Origin: Zafaria ginkgonis
GTDB taxonomy: Bacteria > Actinomycetota > Actinomycetes > Actinomycetales > Micrococcaceae
NCBI RefSeq assembly: GCF_039540195.1
Contig: NZ_BAABEO010000024.1
Span: 62,001-126,000, forward strand
DNA: 64,000 bases
Direction of reading: 5' to 3'
Below the pieces are notes generated by a model. It saw nothing but the letters and a program-made list of their open reading frames with translations. It did no database searches and was not told the DNA's origin. Position numbers and translations under genes: made by a program. Positions 26,491-35,626 of the stretch are shown here, piece after piece. Each line of letters begins with the position of its first letter. Position 1 is the stretch's first letter.

Positions 26491-26589
26491 CGAACTCAAA
26501 GTGCATAAATAGAATTCCTGCGTCCAAGGTAGCCCCGCGTGGCACGCGACACAATGCCCCGTCCCCATCTTCCCGCCGAAAGGTCTGCC

Positions 26590-27324
26590 GTGCCGAAGAC
26601 TGCAGAAGCCGCCAAGCCCGCCGATTCCGCGCATTCACAAACGCTCTCACGCGGCATCCGGCTGCTGGAGATCCTCGCCGAAGCCCCCGGGCCGATGACC
26701 ATCGCGGAACTGGCGGAGTCCATGGGCGTGCACCGCTCGATCGCCTACCGCATCCTGCGCACGCTGGAGGACCACCGCCTGGTCATGCGCGACGAATCCG
26801 GCCGGGTGCTGACCGCGCCCGGGCTCGCCGCGCTGGCGCGGAGCGTGCAGCGCGACCTGCAGACGGCGGCACTGCCCGAACTGACGGTACTGGCGAACGA
26901 GTTGTCGATGTCCGCACTCGTCGTCGTCTGGGACACCCGCGAGTGCATCACCCTGGTCACGGTGGAACCGCGCGAGGGCCACGCGACCGTGCTGCAGCGC
27001 CCCGGTACGCGCCACCCGATCGGGCGGGGGGCGCCCGGCATTGTCATCCAGTCCACTTACACCGAGGAGGAGTGGTACGCCTCGGGAGGCGAGGAGGATT
27101 ATCGGCCGGTCGTGGAGAAGGCGCGCCGGGCCGGGTTCGCCACCAGCCACGACGAGGTCATCCCCGGGGTCTCCTCCGTCGCCGCCCCGCTGGTGGTGCC
27201 GGGCCAGCTGCGCGCCGCGGTCGCCGTCGTCTACGCCTCCGCGGCCAGCAGCCTGGACGGAGCCGGCATCGGCCGGCGCCTGGTCGAGGCGGCCAGCGCC
27301 ATCGAGCGCGCCTTGGGCGCCTGA
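26590..27324 (+). CDS. IclR family transcriptional regulator
   Basis: Regulator of about 244 residues. The IclR helix-turn-helix is near residues 20-75 (LSRGIRLLEILAEAPGPMTI, ESMGVHRSIAYRILRTLEDH). The C-terminal effector domain contains TVEPREGHATVLQRPGTRHP, HPIGRGAPGIVI and GVSSVAAPLVVPGQLRAAVA. The GTG at 26590 has GAAAGG six bases upstream; upstream in-frame starts at 26539 (GTG) and 26554 (ATG) lack such a site but would add 12-17 residues. The gene is followed by the repeated hairpin at 27338. The convergent acyl-CoA synthetase gene may be its target, but nothing in the sequence proves it. Confidence 0.92.
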   Translation: MPKTAEAAKPADSAHSQTLSRGIRLLEILAEAPGPMTIAELAESMGVHRSIAYRILRTLEDHRLVMRDESGRVLTAPGLAALARSVQRDLQTAALPELTVLANELSMSALVVVWDTRECITLVTVEPREGHATVLQRPGTRHPIGRGAPGIVIQSTYTEEEWYASGGEEDYRPVVEKARRAGFATSHDEVIPGVSSVAAPLVVPGQLRAAVAVVYASAASSLDGAGIGRRLVEAASAIERALGA

Positions 27325-27337
27325 TACCCGGCAAAAC

Positions 27338-27380
27338 GACGACGGCGGGAAGGCGCCTGGGGTGCCCTCCCGCCGTCGTG
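27338..27380. terminator. Repeated terminator hairpin, copy 1
   Basis: ACGACGGCGGGAAGGCGCC pairs with GGTGCCCTCCCGCCGTCGT between the convergent IclR and acyl-CoA synthetase genes. Nearly the same hairpin recurs at 40326 and, in part, at 42155 and 45530, always after gene ends. Confidence 0.8.
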
Positions 27381-27433
27381 CGGTCCTGGCGTCCCTGGAC
27401 GCATCCGGTGCGCACCCAAGGCGCCTGGGGCGA

Positions 27434-29026
27434 CTATCGGCGAGAGGCTCCGTCTTGCAGGCTGGCCGCGGCGAGGGCCCTGACGGAGACCTTGTCGAGC
27501 TTCCCGGAGCCGTTGCGCGGCACGGCCGTGGTCAGCACCAGGTTTTTCGGGATTTTGTAGCGGGCCAGGTGCAGCCCCGCGAAGGTGCGGACTTCGTCGA
27601 TGGTGGGCTCCTGGTGGTCGCGCAGGCACATCACCGCGGTCACGGACTCTCCCCAGTCCGGGTCATCCACCCCAACCACGGCCACGTCGAGCACGCCCGG
27701 GTATTCCATCAGGACCCGTTCGACCTCCGCCGGGTACACGTTTTCGCCGCCGGTGATGATCATGTCCTTGAGCCGGTCGACGATGTAGAAGAAGCCGTCT
27801 GGGTCTTGGTATCCGATGTCGCCGGTGCGGAACCATCCGTCCGTGAAGGCGGCCGCGGTGGAAACCGGGTCCTGCCAGTAGCCGGGGGTGACGTTGGGGC
27901 CTTTGACCCACATCTCGCCCGGTTCCCCGGCTGCGGCCTCCTTGCCGGTTTCGGGATCGACGATGCGAACCTGCGTATGCGGCATGGGCATCCCGCAGGA
28001 GCCGGCCTTGGCGTGCGTCAGTTCGGCAGGAAGGTACGTCGCGAAGGGCGAGGTTTCGGTCAGGCCCCACGCCTGCTGGACGGCGACACCCTTCACCTCG
28101 TACTGGCGCAACAGGATCGGGGGGACGGGCGCACCCGCGCAAATGAGGGACCGGAGGGATGACAGGTCGCGGTGCGCGAACTCTTCGGTCGCCTGCATCG
28201 CGGAGAGCATGGCCGGGACGAGGAAGGCCTGGGCGACGGAATGGCGTTCGATGTCCCTCAAGGCCTCGCGGGGGTCGAACGCGCGACGGATCACCGTTCG
28301 TCCACCGCGGACCAGGTTGCGGATGGTCAACGCGTTCAGGCCGCCGATGTGGAACAACGGGGCGACCGCCAGGTTCGTGTCCCCGCGCCGGGTGTCGACC
28401 AGGGAATCGACGTTGAGCTGGTTCCACCAGAGGTTCCCGAACGTGAGCTGCACGCCCTTGGGCCTGCCGGTGGTGCCGGACGTAAACATGAGGATGGCGA
28501 GGCCTTCGTCCCCGGCGGAAGCAACCTGAGGCACGGTTGAGGCGCCGCCACGGAGGAATTCCGACAGCCGCGAATATCGCGGGGAGAATTCCGGCGGGGC
28601 GGGGACTTCGGCGTCGTTGTCGACCACCAGCACGCAGGTGCCGGAGCCGAGACCTCCCCGGTTCTGGACGACGTCGACAACGTCCAGGTGGGTCGGCTCG
28701 ACGACCAGGACCGTTGGTGTGGACATCTCCAGCAGCCCCTGTACCTCGCTGGGTGCGAGCCGGAAGTTCAAGGGCTCGAACACGGCGCCCACCCACCACG
28801 AGGCCAGCATCGTTTCAATGAACGTCACGCTGTTGAGGCCGAGGTACGCCACCCGATCGCCCGGCCGTAACCCGGCTGCCGCCAGCGCCCCGGCAAAAAT
28901 CCGCACCTCGGCGACCAACTCGGCGTAGCTCCACGTCCGGCCGCCATAGACCAATGCCTCCTGCGACGGGAAGTACGCTTCGTGGCGCAACACGCCTGCG
29001 GTGGGGTTGATGTTCGTCCTGGACAT
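27434..29026 (-). CDS. Acyl-CoA synthetase / AMP-dependent ligase
   Basis: Adenylate-forming CoA ligase of about 530 residues that activates a carboxylic acid via acyl-AMP to acyl-CoA. P-loop MFTSGTTGRPKGVQ, A5 motif WGLTETSPFATY, A7 WFRTGDIGYQDPDGFFYIVD, A8 RLKDMIITGGENVYPAEVE and the catalytic lysine in NGSGKLDKVSVRAL are all present. The start is taken at the ATG giving MSRTNINPTAGVLRHEAYFP; a longer in-frame start at 29089 is possible but adds an atypical basic leader. Its product class (medium-chain, aromatic or phenylpropenoate) is not decided by sequence. It lies 65 bases downstream of the ammonia-lyase homologue on the same strand; if that gene gave a cinnamate-like acid, this ligase would act next. 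Confidence 0.92.
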   Translation of the reverse strand: MSRTNINPTAGVLRHEAYFPSQEALVYGGRTWSYAELVAEVRIFAGALAAAGLRPGDRVAYLGLNSVTFIETMLASWWVGAVFEPLNFRLAPSEVQGLLEMSTPTVLVVEPTHLDVVDVVQNRGGLGSGTCVLVVDNDAEVPAPPEFSPRYSRLSEFLRGGASTVPQVASAGDEGLAILMFTSGTTGRPKGVQLTFGNLWWNQLNVDSLVDTRRGDTNLAVAPLFHIGGLNALTIRNLVRGGRTVIRRAFDPREALRDIERHSVAQAFLVPAMLSAMQATEEFAHRDLSSLRSLICAGAPVPPILLRQYEVKGVAVQQAWGLTETSPFATYLPAELTHAKAGSCGMPMPHTQVRIVDPETGKEAAAGEPGEMWVKGPNVTPGYWQDPVSTAAAFTDGWFRTGDIGYQDPDGFFYIVDRLKDMIITGGENVYPAEVERVLMEYPGVLDVAVVGVDDPDWGESVTAVMCLRDHQEPTIDEVRTFAGLHLARYKIPKNLVLTTAVPRNGSGKLDKVSVRALAAASLQDGASRR

Positions 29027-29091
29027 GCGGTCTTTCTTTCTGCTCGGTTGAAGAGGCGGTGCTTGTGGGTGGGAGCCTTGCCGGACCACGG

Positions 29092-30543
29092 CTAGGCCGT
29101 TGCCTGGGCCCCGACGCTCGAGTAGGCCGACGCTGCCACTTCGACAGCCCCGGAACCGAGGCCATCCAGAACCTGGGCGACCATGCCCAGGTTGTCGCCG
29201 AAATCCTCCGGGTCGCTGCCGAGCGGGAACGCGGCGAGAACGTCATGCTGGAACGATTTGAGCCGCTCGGGCACGGGGGTGTTCCTGCGGGCGATGGTGT
29301 GTGCGGAGACGAGGGCCAGGACGGCCAGGTTCGCGTCCAGCGCCGTCCTGACATGTTCGCTCTTGTTCCAGGCCAGAAGATCGGGGGTGCCCGTATCCGT
29401 CTGGCTTCCGCCGGCGACGCTGATCAGCGAAGTGGTCGCGGCGGTTCGGGCTTCCTCGGCCCAACCCGCCGAAGTCATGTAGAACAGCGATACCTGCGGT
29501 TCCGCTTCCGTGGCAATGAGTCCGTCGCCCAGCTCGCACAGCCGGTTGACCTGGGACGTGGCCAGTTGGCAGACGTCGGCCCACGCCCTGCTCAGCGCAT
29601 CGAGGCTCGGCGCGACCATGGGATTGTGGTAGCCGCCGTTGGACAGCATGGTCCCCGTCGGGTGCTCCGCGGAAGGCGGGCAGAAGACCGGGTTGTTCGA
29701 GGAGGCCTGCAGTGAAATGAGGGCGCATTCCTCAACCGACTTCTGCGTCCTGTGCAGCCATCCCAGAAGCCTTGGGGCGCTCCTGAACGAAACGGGGGCC
29801 TGGTATGGAGTCTCGTCGGCCCGAACGGCAGGACCCAGCAGATCGCGCATGGCATCCAAGGCGGCCACCTGATGGGGGTCGTTCCATAGTCTTCCCAGGT
29901 CCGACGCATAGTGCGCGCTGGGCGAGCCGATGGCTGCGGCGGCCAAGGCGAAGACCGCGGCGGCCTTGCCGAACATGCCCCGGCCGTTGACTGCGGCATC
30001 GGCGAGGACTGCGGTGCCGACCGGGGAACCGTTGATCAGGGCCATGCCTTCGCCGATTTCCAGGGTCCCGTTGAAGGTGGAGCGCAGCAGGGTCCCCAAC
30101 GGGATGATGTCTCCGGGTTCCCCGTTGCCGTACCGGGGTACCGGGGCCAGCCCCGAGTCGAGCAGGCCCAGAAGCCGGTCGACCGTTGTGGGCCTGAGGC
30201 AGGCGGTTCCGTTGAGGACGTCGGTGAGCCGAGCGAAGACGATTCCGCGCACGAGCCGTTCGGGAAGTGGTGTGCCGAAGGTGGCCGGGGTGGAGGGCAG
30301 CCTTGTCGAGTATTCCGTGCGGTCGTTGCGCGAGAGGACGGCCTTGGCGCCGGTGTGGTGTTTGGTGGTCACCCCATAGACATGCTCGGACGAGTGGGCT
30401 TCGGTGAACGCAAGGAACTTGTCGCGGTTGCCTTCGATTCTGCTCTTGGCCGAGGTGGTGAGGACACAGGCTTCTCCATGGTGCGCGACCTTGGAGAAGT
30501 TCTCCAGGGACAAATCTTGGACCTCGTCGATGAATACGCTCAA
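29092..30543 (-). CDS. Aromatic amino acid lyase (HAL/PAL) homologue lacking the MIO triad
   Basis: Protein of about 483 residues similar along its length to histidine/phenylalanine ammonia-lyases: N-terminal VYGVTTKHHTGAKAVLSR (family: YGxNTGFG), IGEGMALINGSP, TPYQAPVSFRSAPRLLG and SVEECALISLQASSNNPVF. The cofactor triad Ala-Ser-Gly, normally in GASGDLAPL, reads Glu-Pro-Gly here (GNGEPGDIIPL), so the electrophilic MIO group cannot form in the normal way. The catalytic Tyr of the YG motif is kept. Either the protein has lost lyase activity or it uses other chemistry. The TTG at 30543 is the best start (AGGAGAGG upstream); no ATG fits the family N-terminus. It is divergent from a PucR regulator. 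Confidence 0.8.
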   Translation of the reverse strand: MSVFIDEVQDLSLENFSKVAHHGEACVLTTSAKSRIEGNRDKFLAFTEAHSSEHVYGVTTKHHTGAKAVLSRNDRTEYSTRLPSTPATFGTPLPERLVRGIVFARLTDVLNGTACLRPTTVDRLLGLLDSGLAPVPRYGNGEPGDIIPLGTLLRSTFNGTLEIGEGMALINGSPVGTAVLADAAVNGRGMFGKAAAVFALAAAAIGSPSAHYASDLGRLWNDPHQVAALDAMRDLLGPAVRADETPYQAPVSFRSAPRLLGWLHRTQKSVEECALISLQASSNNPVFCPPSAEHPTGTMLSNGGYHNPMVAPSLDALSRAWADVCQLATSQVNRLCELGDGLIATEAEPQVSLFYMTSAGWAEEARTAATTSLISVAGGSQTDTGTPDLLAWNKSEHVRTALDANLAVLALVSAHTIARRNTPVPERLKSFQHDVLAAFPLGSDPEDFGDNLGMVAQVLDGLGSGAVEVAASAYSSVGAQATA

Positions 30544-30742
30544 CGTGACGCTACCTCTCCTCGTTTTGCCGGGGCCGGCCCGGAACCATTGGGAACAACA
30601 TAGTGAGAAAAGGGTTGTGTCCCGTCCGAAATATTCAGAGGATTTTCCGTTCCCATTCGACTCCGTTAGGAAAAGGAGAAAAGCGGGCCGCGGTGGACGC
30701 GGGGTGGGCCATAATCGTGGATATGTCATTGCAGAGGACGCC

Positions 30743-31906
30743 GTGAACACCGAACTGCAACGTCTGGCGGACCGCCTCGCAGAGAAGCTGGGCCGCGCCG
30801 TTGAAATCGACGACCGTCAGATGCTGCCACTGGCCGTGACGCGGCAGTCAGGGACCGTGGACAGCGTCCGGGTCACCTCCGTCTTGAACCGGGAGTCGTC
30901 GCCGGAAGTGCGTCGGTTCATCTACTCGCTGGGAATCGACAAGTCCGTTGGACCGGTGAGGTATCCGGCGAACAAGGAACTGGGCACTTGGCCACGGATC
31001 GGTTTTCCCCTTCGCCATGAAGGCGTCCTGCACGGATACCTGTGGCTCATCGACGAGCCGTCCCTCAGCGAACCCGAACTCCACCTGTGCGAAGCCACCG
31101 CGGACATGGCTACCGAGGTTTTGTTGGCCGAAGCGCAGGCGCAGGCCACCAACCTTGATCGTGAACACGCGATCGTGCAGTACCTCTTGGGGGACGACGC
31201 GTTCCGGGACATGCCGGACTCCGAGGGCATCGTGTCCCTGGCGGAAAGCATGACTGCCGTCTACGGTGCCATCGGCAAAAACGGCCAGGGCCTCACCCGC
31301 TCCGAACAGCGGTCGCTGGCTTCGAACCTCTCCTACATCCGGCCCAGCGGCCGGTCGGTGCTGGGGGCAACGGAGCACGGGTTGCTGCTGGTTGCCCCCT
31401 CCGAATTCGTTGCCAAGAGACTGGAGCCTTTCAAGGACGACGTCGGGCGGTGGGCCGAGAAGGGCGGCCACGTCGTGAAGGGGTGGGGGATTGGTTCAGA
31501 AGCCCTCGGCCTCGAATCCCTCCGCGCGTCCGTGGCCCATGCACGGCACGCCAGCAGGGTGGCGGGTGCTTCCGGCCGCGAGGAGGCGCATTGGAGCACG
31601 CTCGGCGCGGACGTTGCGTTCTTCGGCCTGGAGTGGAGCATCGAAACCATCCGCCTTCTCTATCCCGGGGTGGAGGTGCTCCTGCTCCCCGAGAACAGGA
31701 CGCTGCGTGAAACCCTCATGGCCTACCTGGATTCCGGCGGCGATACTGCGGTGGCCGCCGAAGCGTTGAATGTCCATCGAACCACCTTCTACTACCGCCT
31801 CGACAAGCTCCGCAGCGTCCTCGGGACCGGTTGGGAGCGCGGAGAGCACCGGCTGGGAGCCCATCTGGCCCTGCTGCTCGCGCGGCGTCTGGAAGCGGAT
31901 TCGTAA
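30743..31906 (+). CDS. PucR family transcriptional regulator (copy 1)
   Basis: Regulator of 387 residues with the PucR/CdaR C-terminal helix-turn-helix AAEALNVHRTTFYYRLDKLR (about residues 340-360), preceded by a GGDEF-like middle region (SVLGATEHGLLLVAPSEFVA). The N-terminal part, ELQRLADRLAEKLGRAVEID, leads a putative ligand-sensing domain (EVRRFIYSLGIDKSVGPVRY, WPRIGFPLRHEGVLHGYLWL). GTG 30743 has AGAGGACGCC upstream. It is divergent from the ammonia-lyase homologue and upstream of an MFS permease, so it probably controls one or both. AAATATT-containing sequences occur in both adjacent intergenic regions (30626 and 31906). Confidence 0.9.
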   Translation: MNTELQRLADRLAEKLGRAVEIDDRQMLPLAVTRQSGTVDSVRVTSVLNRESSPEVRRFIYSLGIDKSVGPVRYPANKELGTWPRIGFPLRHEGVLHGYLWLIDEPSLSEPELHLCEATADMATEVLLAEAQAQATNLDREHAIVQYLLGDDAFRDMPDSEGIVSLAESMTAVYGAIGKNGQGLTRSEQRSLASNLSYIRPSGRSVLGATEHGLLLVAPSEFVAKRLEPFKDDVGRWAEKGGHVVKGWGIGSEALGLESLRASVAHARHASRVAGASGREEAHWSTLGADVAFFGLEWSIETIRLLYPGVEVLLLPENRTLRETLMAYLDSGGDTAVAAEALNVHRTTFYYRLDKLRSVLGTGWERGEHRLGAHLALLLARRLEADS

Positions 31907-32065
31907 ATATTAGGAATGGGGCCCCCAGATCTCAGTTTCGTTTGGAATGAGACATGCGTCACCGAATGTAGCCTCGGTAGGCAGATGATCCCGGCCTGGT
32001 TGGCAACTCAGCCCCTCCGGCCGGGGCTCCACCGAACCTCCCCTCCCACACATCAGAGGATTCCC

Positions 32066-33427
32066 GTGCCAAACAATTCCATCGACGATTCGAAGCTCTC
32101 GAAGTTCCAGGTAAGGACGGCCATCTACGGCAATGGAGGGCACCTCTGCGACGGCTTCGTCCTTGGGGCCATCGTTCCCGCCCTGCCGATCTTCGCGCGC
32201 AGCCACGAGATGACTCCCCTGATGAGTGGGCTCATCGGTTCGTCGGCCCTGTTCGGAGTGTTCCTCGGCAGCGCCGTCTTCGGGATGGTCGCGGACAGGA
32301 TTGGCCGCCGCAAGGTGTTCCTCCTCGGCCTGTCCGCCTTCGTCGTGCTCTCCCTGGCGCAGTTCTTTGTCACCGGCCCCGAGTCCCTTTTCGCCATCCG
32401 CCTCCTCCTCGGAGTCTTCATCGGCGCCGAATACGCCGTGGCCACCACGCTTGTTGCCGAGTTTGCCCCGAAGAAGTACCGCGCCACGTTCCTCGCCCTC
32501 GGGCCGGCGATGTGGACGGTTGGATACGTGCTGGCGATCTTCGTCGGGACGCTGATGGAATCCCTCGGCGACGATGCCTGGCGCTGGATCCTCATGACCA
32601 GCGCCATCCCATCCCTCGTTTTCCTCCTCCTGCGCCGCAACACCCCCGAGTCGCCGCGCTGGCTTGCCGCCCAAGGGCGAACCGCGGAGGCCCTGGAGAT
32701 CCTTCGCGCCCACTACTCCGCGGAAGCCACCGTCGAAGACCTGAAAATCGACGAAGGTGCCGGCCAGTCCGGCACGTCGGCCCTGAAAACGCTGCTGTCG
32801 AACCGCTACCGCAAGCGACTGGCTTTCGGATGCCTCTTCTGGATCTGCCAGGTCGTCCCCTACTTCGGCGTGTTCATGTTCCTGCCGAGCATCATCACCT
32901 CGCTCGGCATCGAATCCGGGTTCTGGCAGACCCAAAGCGTCAACCTCTTCCTGCTCGTCGGCGGCGTCGTCGGCATCCTGACCATCAACCTGACCGGGCG
33001 CAGGACCTACACGCTCATTTCCTTCAGCCTCCTGGCTGCCAGCACGCTCGCCATCGGGCTTTGGCAATCCGCTCCCACCGTCGCCGTCATCGGCCTCTTC
33101 GCCGTCTTCGCGCTGGTTTCCTCCGCCATGTCGGCCCTGGACACCATCTACCCGAGCGAGATGTTCCCCACGGAGGTGCGCTCCACCGCGAACGGAATCT
33201 GCGTCGCCGCCAGCCGCATCGGCGCCGCCGTCGGAGTGTTGCTGCTGCCCCTTGGCGTCAGCGCCCTCGGTGCACACACCACGGTCCTGATCACGGCCGG
33301 CATCGCAGCACTTGGACTGCTGGTCAGCATCGCCTGGGCTCCCGAGACGGCCGGCAAGTCCCTTGGCAGCGTTGCCGACTTGGAGGAGGACCCGAACGGC
33401 GCAAGCAGTGCGGTTCACGCACTGTGA
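32066..33427 (+). CDS. MFS transporter, sugar/aromatic-acid porter type
   Basis: Twelve-helix major-facilitator permease of 453 residues. The GTG start at 32066 has AGAGGA at five bases. The first helix starts NGGHLCDGFVLGAIVPALP; the loop 2-3 motif is GMVADRIGRRKVFLLG; ESPRWLAAQGRTAEALEIL after helix 6 is the porter-family PESPRWL block; and YPSEMFPTEVRSTANGICVA before helix 11 is typical of the sugar/acid:H+ symporters. The neighbours (PucR regulators, CoA ligase, lyase homologue, DadA-like oxidase) suggest an amino acid or aromatic acid substrate. It ends at a hairpin terminator facing the second PucR gene. Confidence 0.9.
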   Translation: MPNNSIDDSKLSKFQVRTAIYGNGGHLCDGFVLGAIVPALPIFARSHEMTPLMSGLIGSSALFGVFLGSAVFGMVADRIGRRKVFLLGLSAFVVLSLAQFFVTGPESLFAIRLLLGVFIGAEYAVATTLVAEFAPKKYRATFLALGPAMWTVGYVLAIFVGTLMESLGDDAWRWILMTSAIPSLVFLLLRRNTPESPRWLAAQGRTAEALEILRAHYSAEATVEDLKIDEGAGQSGTSALKTLLSNRYRKRLAFGCLFWICQVVPYFGVFMFLPSIITSLGIESGFWQTQSVNLFLLVGGVVGILTINLTGRRTYTLISFSLLAASTLAIGLWQSAPTVAVIGLFAVFALVSSAMSALDTIYPSEMFPTEVRSTANGICVAASRIGAAVGVLLLPLGVSALGAHTTVLITAGIAALGLLVSIAWAPETAGKSLGSVADLEEDPNGASSAVHAL

Positions 33428-33449
33428 TCGAAAAATCCCGGAAACGGTA

Positions 33450-33483
33450 GTGCGGGGCGGACACCACGGGTGCCGCCCCGCAC
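33450..33483. terminator. Bidirectional hairpin terminator
   Basis: GTGCGGGGCGG pairs with CCGCCCCGCAC around ACACCACGGGTG, followed by TGTTTC. It separates the convergent MFS and PucR (copy 2) genes. Confidence 0.75.
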
Positions 33484-33523
33484 CTGTTTCTGGACCAGGC
33501 GGCGGAGCCGCCGGCGCGAATCC

Positions 33524-34729
33524 TTATGGCCCGGCGGGGTCGTCCTCAGATCCGGAGGCTCGGAGGTGGGCCCGCCAGACGCGGAGGGCCAGGTGCGCCG
33601 ATGTTTGATCCCAGCCGGAGGACAGGATTTGGTCCCCGGCGATTTCCTTGACCCTGCCCAGGCGGTAGTAGAGCGTGTTTCGTTGGATATGCAACGCGCC
33701 GCAGGCCTGGCGCGCGTCGCAGCAGCTGTCCAGATAGGCCAGGAGAGTCTCCCACAAGATCGGCGTTCCGCGCTGGATCAGGTGGTGTGCGGACGGGCTG
33801 ATGGAGCGCACCAGTTCGCTCGACCACGGGTGTCCCTTGAGGAGCGTCCACGCTCCAAGCTTCTCCCATTCCCGCACCTCTTCCTGGCCGTCCCACCTCG
33901 CCACCAATGCCGTAAACATTGCACGGGACAGGGCTTCGCGCGGGTCTTCCGTGGTGGCAAGCAGGGTGCGGCCCGCGGCGCGGAGGCGAAGCCGCGTTCG
34001 GCGGCAGGACAGGTGCACCGCCCGAAGCAGGGTGTCGTGGTCTTGGTCTCTGGAGCGGCTTCGCGTGACCAGGACAAGCCGGTCCTCGTTCGGGGCCCCG
34101 ATGAAGCCCCCGGGCCGGGTTGTGGTCAGGAGGTCGGCGAGCAGTTCGACGACGTCGGCCGTCGTGACGGTGTTGTTGGAGGCCCCTGCGCTCGAGAGCG
34201 CGAAGCTCCAGACGGTCGCCGGCCCGAGTGAGATCAGCCTGCCGGCCCGGCCCGCTTCGTCGAGGGCTTCACTGCGCCCCTCGAGGAGAAGCGTGTTCGT
34301 GAACTGGATGCTGCTTGCCAGGATGGCGTCGGCCTGCTCGACGTTCCGAGCCAGGATGTCGCGCACCCTTGCGGCATAAGTTCCGGTGAGGTCCACTTCC
34401 GCGTCCGTGAGGCGGGGCTCGTTGATGACCCACAGGAATCCGAGAAGGCGCGCGCCGGTCCGGATGGGGAAGCACCATCGGGGCAGGGTGTGCAGGGTCG
34501 GATGCGGCGGCACCTCCGTCGGCTTGGTTGCCTGAGCCAGGTTCAGCTCCCGGACATATTCGACCACTTCCGCCGACGTCCGCCGGTTGAGGATGGCGTC
34601 GGACCGGATGGGGTCGATGCGGCCCACCTGCGCGCTCGCCGCAATGACCTCGACGTGTTCGTTGTCTATGGCGATGGAGCGCCCCAGCTTCTCGCACAGG
34701 TCGTCGGCCAGGCCCTGCAAATCAATCAT
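33524..34729 (-). CDS. PucR family transcriptional regulator (copy 2)
   Basis: Regulator of about 401 residues, paralogous to the one at 30743: the N-terminus LQGLADDLCEKLGRSIAIDN matches LQRLADRLAEKLGRAVEIDD, and the C-terminal helix-turn-helix is CGALHIQRNTLYYRLGRVKE. The ATG at 34729 is chosen because it aligns the two paralogues exactly; a GTG at 34756 would add nine residues. Neither has a clear ribosome-binding site. The middle region (GGFIGAPNEDRLVLVTRSRS) corresponds to the GGDEF-like domain. It is divergent from the amino-acid ABC operon and is its likely regulator. A palindrome sits right at the chosen start. Confidence 0.88.
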   Translation of the reverse strand: MIDLQGLADDLCEKLGRSIAIDNEHVEVIAASAQVGRIDPIRSDAILNRRTSAEVVEYVRELNLAQATKPTEVPPHPTLHTLPRWCFPIRTGARLLGFLWVINEPRLTDAEVDLTGTYAARVRDILARNVEQADAILASSIQFTNTLLLEGRSEALDEAGRAGRLISLGPATVWSFALSSAGASNNTVTTADVVELLADLLTTTRPGGFIGAPNEDRLVLVTRSRSRDQDHDTLLRAVHLSCRRTRLRLRAAGRTLLATTEDPREALSRAMFTALVARWDGQEEVREWEKLGAWTLLKGHPWSSELVRSISPSAHHLIQRGTPILWETLLAYLDSCCDARQACGALHIQRNTLYYRLGRVKEIAGDQILSSGWDQTSAHLALRVWRAHLRASGSEDDPAGP

Positions 34730-34744
34730 TGGGCAATTGTCCAA
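34729..34744. promoter_or_regulatory. Palindrome TTGGGCAATTGTCCAA at the PucR start
   Basis: A 16-base palindrome with one mismatched pair, centred on CAATTG and immediately upstream of the PucR coding sequence. It is 106 bases before the divergent ABC gene and is a candidate autoregulatory operator. Confidence 0.45.
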
Positions 34745-34849
34745 GATTTGCTCCACGAACGTCTAAGGAAACGGGGTGCCCCGCCTTCGTAGGGTGAAGG
34801 ACGTCACCCCGGATCGGGTGATGCGCGACACAACTCTACGGAGGTACCG

Positions 34850-35626
34850 ATGCTCACGAAGACCCCCACCGTGCTCGCTGCGGAGGTGATCGGACTTCAC
34901 AAATCCTTTGGCTCTCTCCGCGTCCTCGACGGGGTGAATTTCAACGTCGAGGAGGGCGAGGTCGTGGCCATCATCGGCCCCAGCGGATCCGGCAAGAGCA
35001 CCTTCATCCGGTGCCTCAACCTGCTGGAAACCCCGTCCGGCGGGTCGTTGAGCATCAACGGCCGCAACGTGTGGGGGGAGGGCCGCGGCCCAAGCCGGCA
35101 GGAACTGCAGGCGCTTCGAAGAGATGTCGGAATGGTTTTCCAGTCCTTCAACCTCTTCCCGACCCACACGGCCCTGGAAAATGTCTCGCTCGCCCAGATC
35201 CATGCCTTGGGCCGGGGGAAGAAGGAAGCCGACGCCCGCTCCTTCGAACTCCTCGCCAAGGTCGGACTGGCCGAACGCACCGACCACAAGCCCGCCCAGC
35301 TGTCCGGCGGCCAGCAGCAGCGCGTTGCCATCGCCCGAGCCCTGGCCCTTGACCCGAAGATGCTCCTTTTCGACGAGCCGACGTCGGCGATCGACCCGGA
35401 GTTGCGGGTGGAAGTGCTGAGGGTGATGCGCGACGTCGCCGCCACGGGCGTGACCATGCTGGTGGTGACGCACGAGATGCAGTTCGCCGAGCGGGTGGCG
35501 GACCGCGTTGTCTTCTTCGCCGACGGGCAAATCGTCGAACAGGGAACGCCGCGGCAGATCTTCCACGCGCCCCAGCACCAGCGCACCCAACAGTTCCTCT
35601 CCGCGGTCCTCGAGGAGGAGCTGTGA
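34850..35626 (+). CDS. Polar amino acid ABC transporter ATP-binding protein
   Basis: ATPase subunit of a HisP/GlnQ-type importer (258 residues), with GGAGG before the ATG. Walker A GPSGSGKSTFIRCLNLLE, Q-loop MVFQSFNLFPTHTALENV, signature LSGGQQQRVAIARALAL, Walker B MLLFDEPTSAIDPELRVEVL and switch VTHEMQFAERVADRVVF are intact. The opening EVIGLHKSFGSLRVLDGVNF is typical of amino acid ATPases. It ends in a GTGA overlap with the first permease. It is the first gene of an operon running to RidA at 40300. Confidence 0.95.
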   Translation: MLTKTPTVLAAEVIGLHKSFGSLRVLDGVNFNVEEGEVVAIIGPSGSGKSTFIRCLNLLETPSGGSLSINGRNVWGEGRGPSRQELQALRRDVGMVFQSFNLFPTHTALENVSLAQIHALGRGKKEADARSFELLAKVGLAERTDHKPAQLSGGQQQRVAIARALALDPKMLLFDEPTSAIDPELRVEVLRVMRDVAATGVTMLVVTHEMQFAERVADRVVFFADGQIVEQGTPRQIFHAPQHQRTQQFLSAVLEEEL

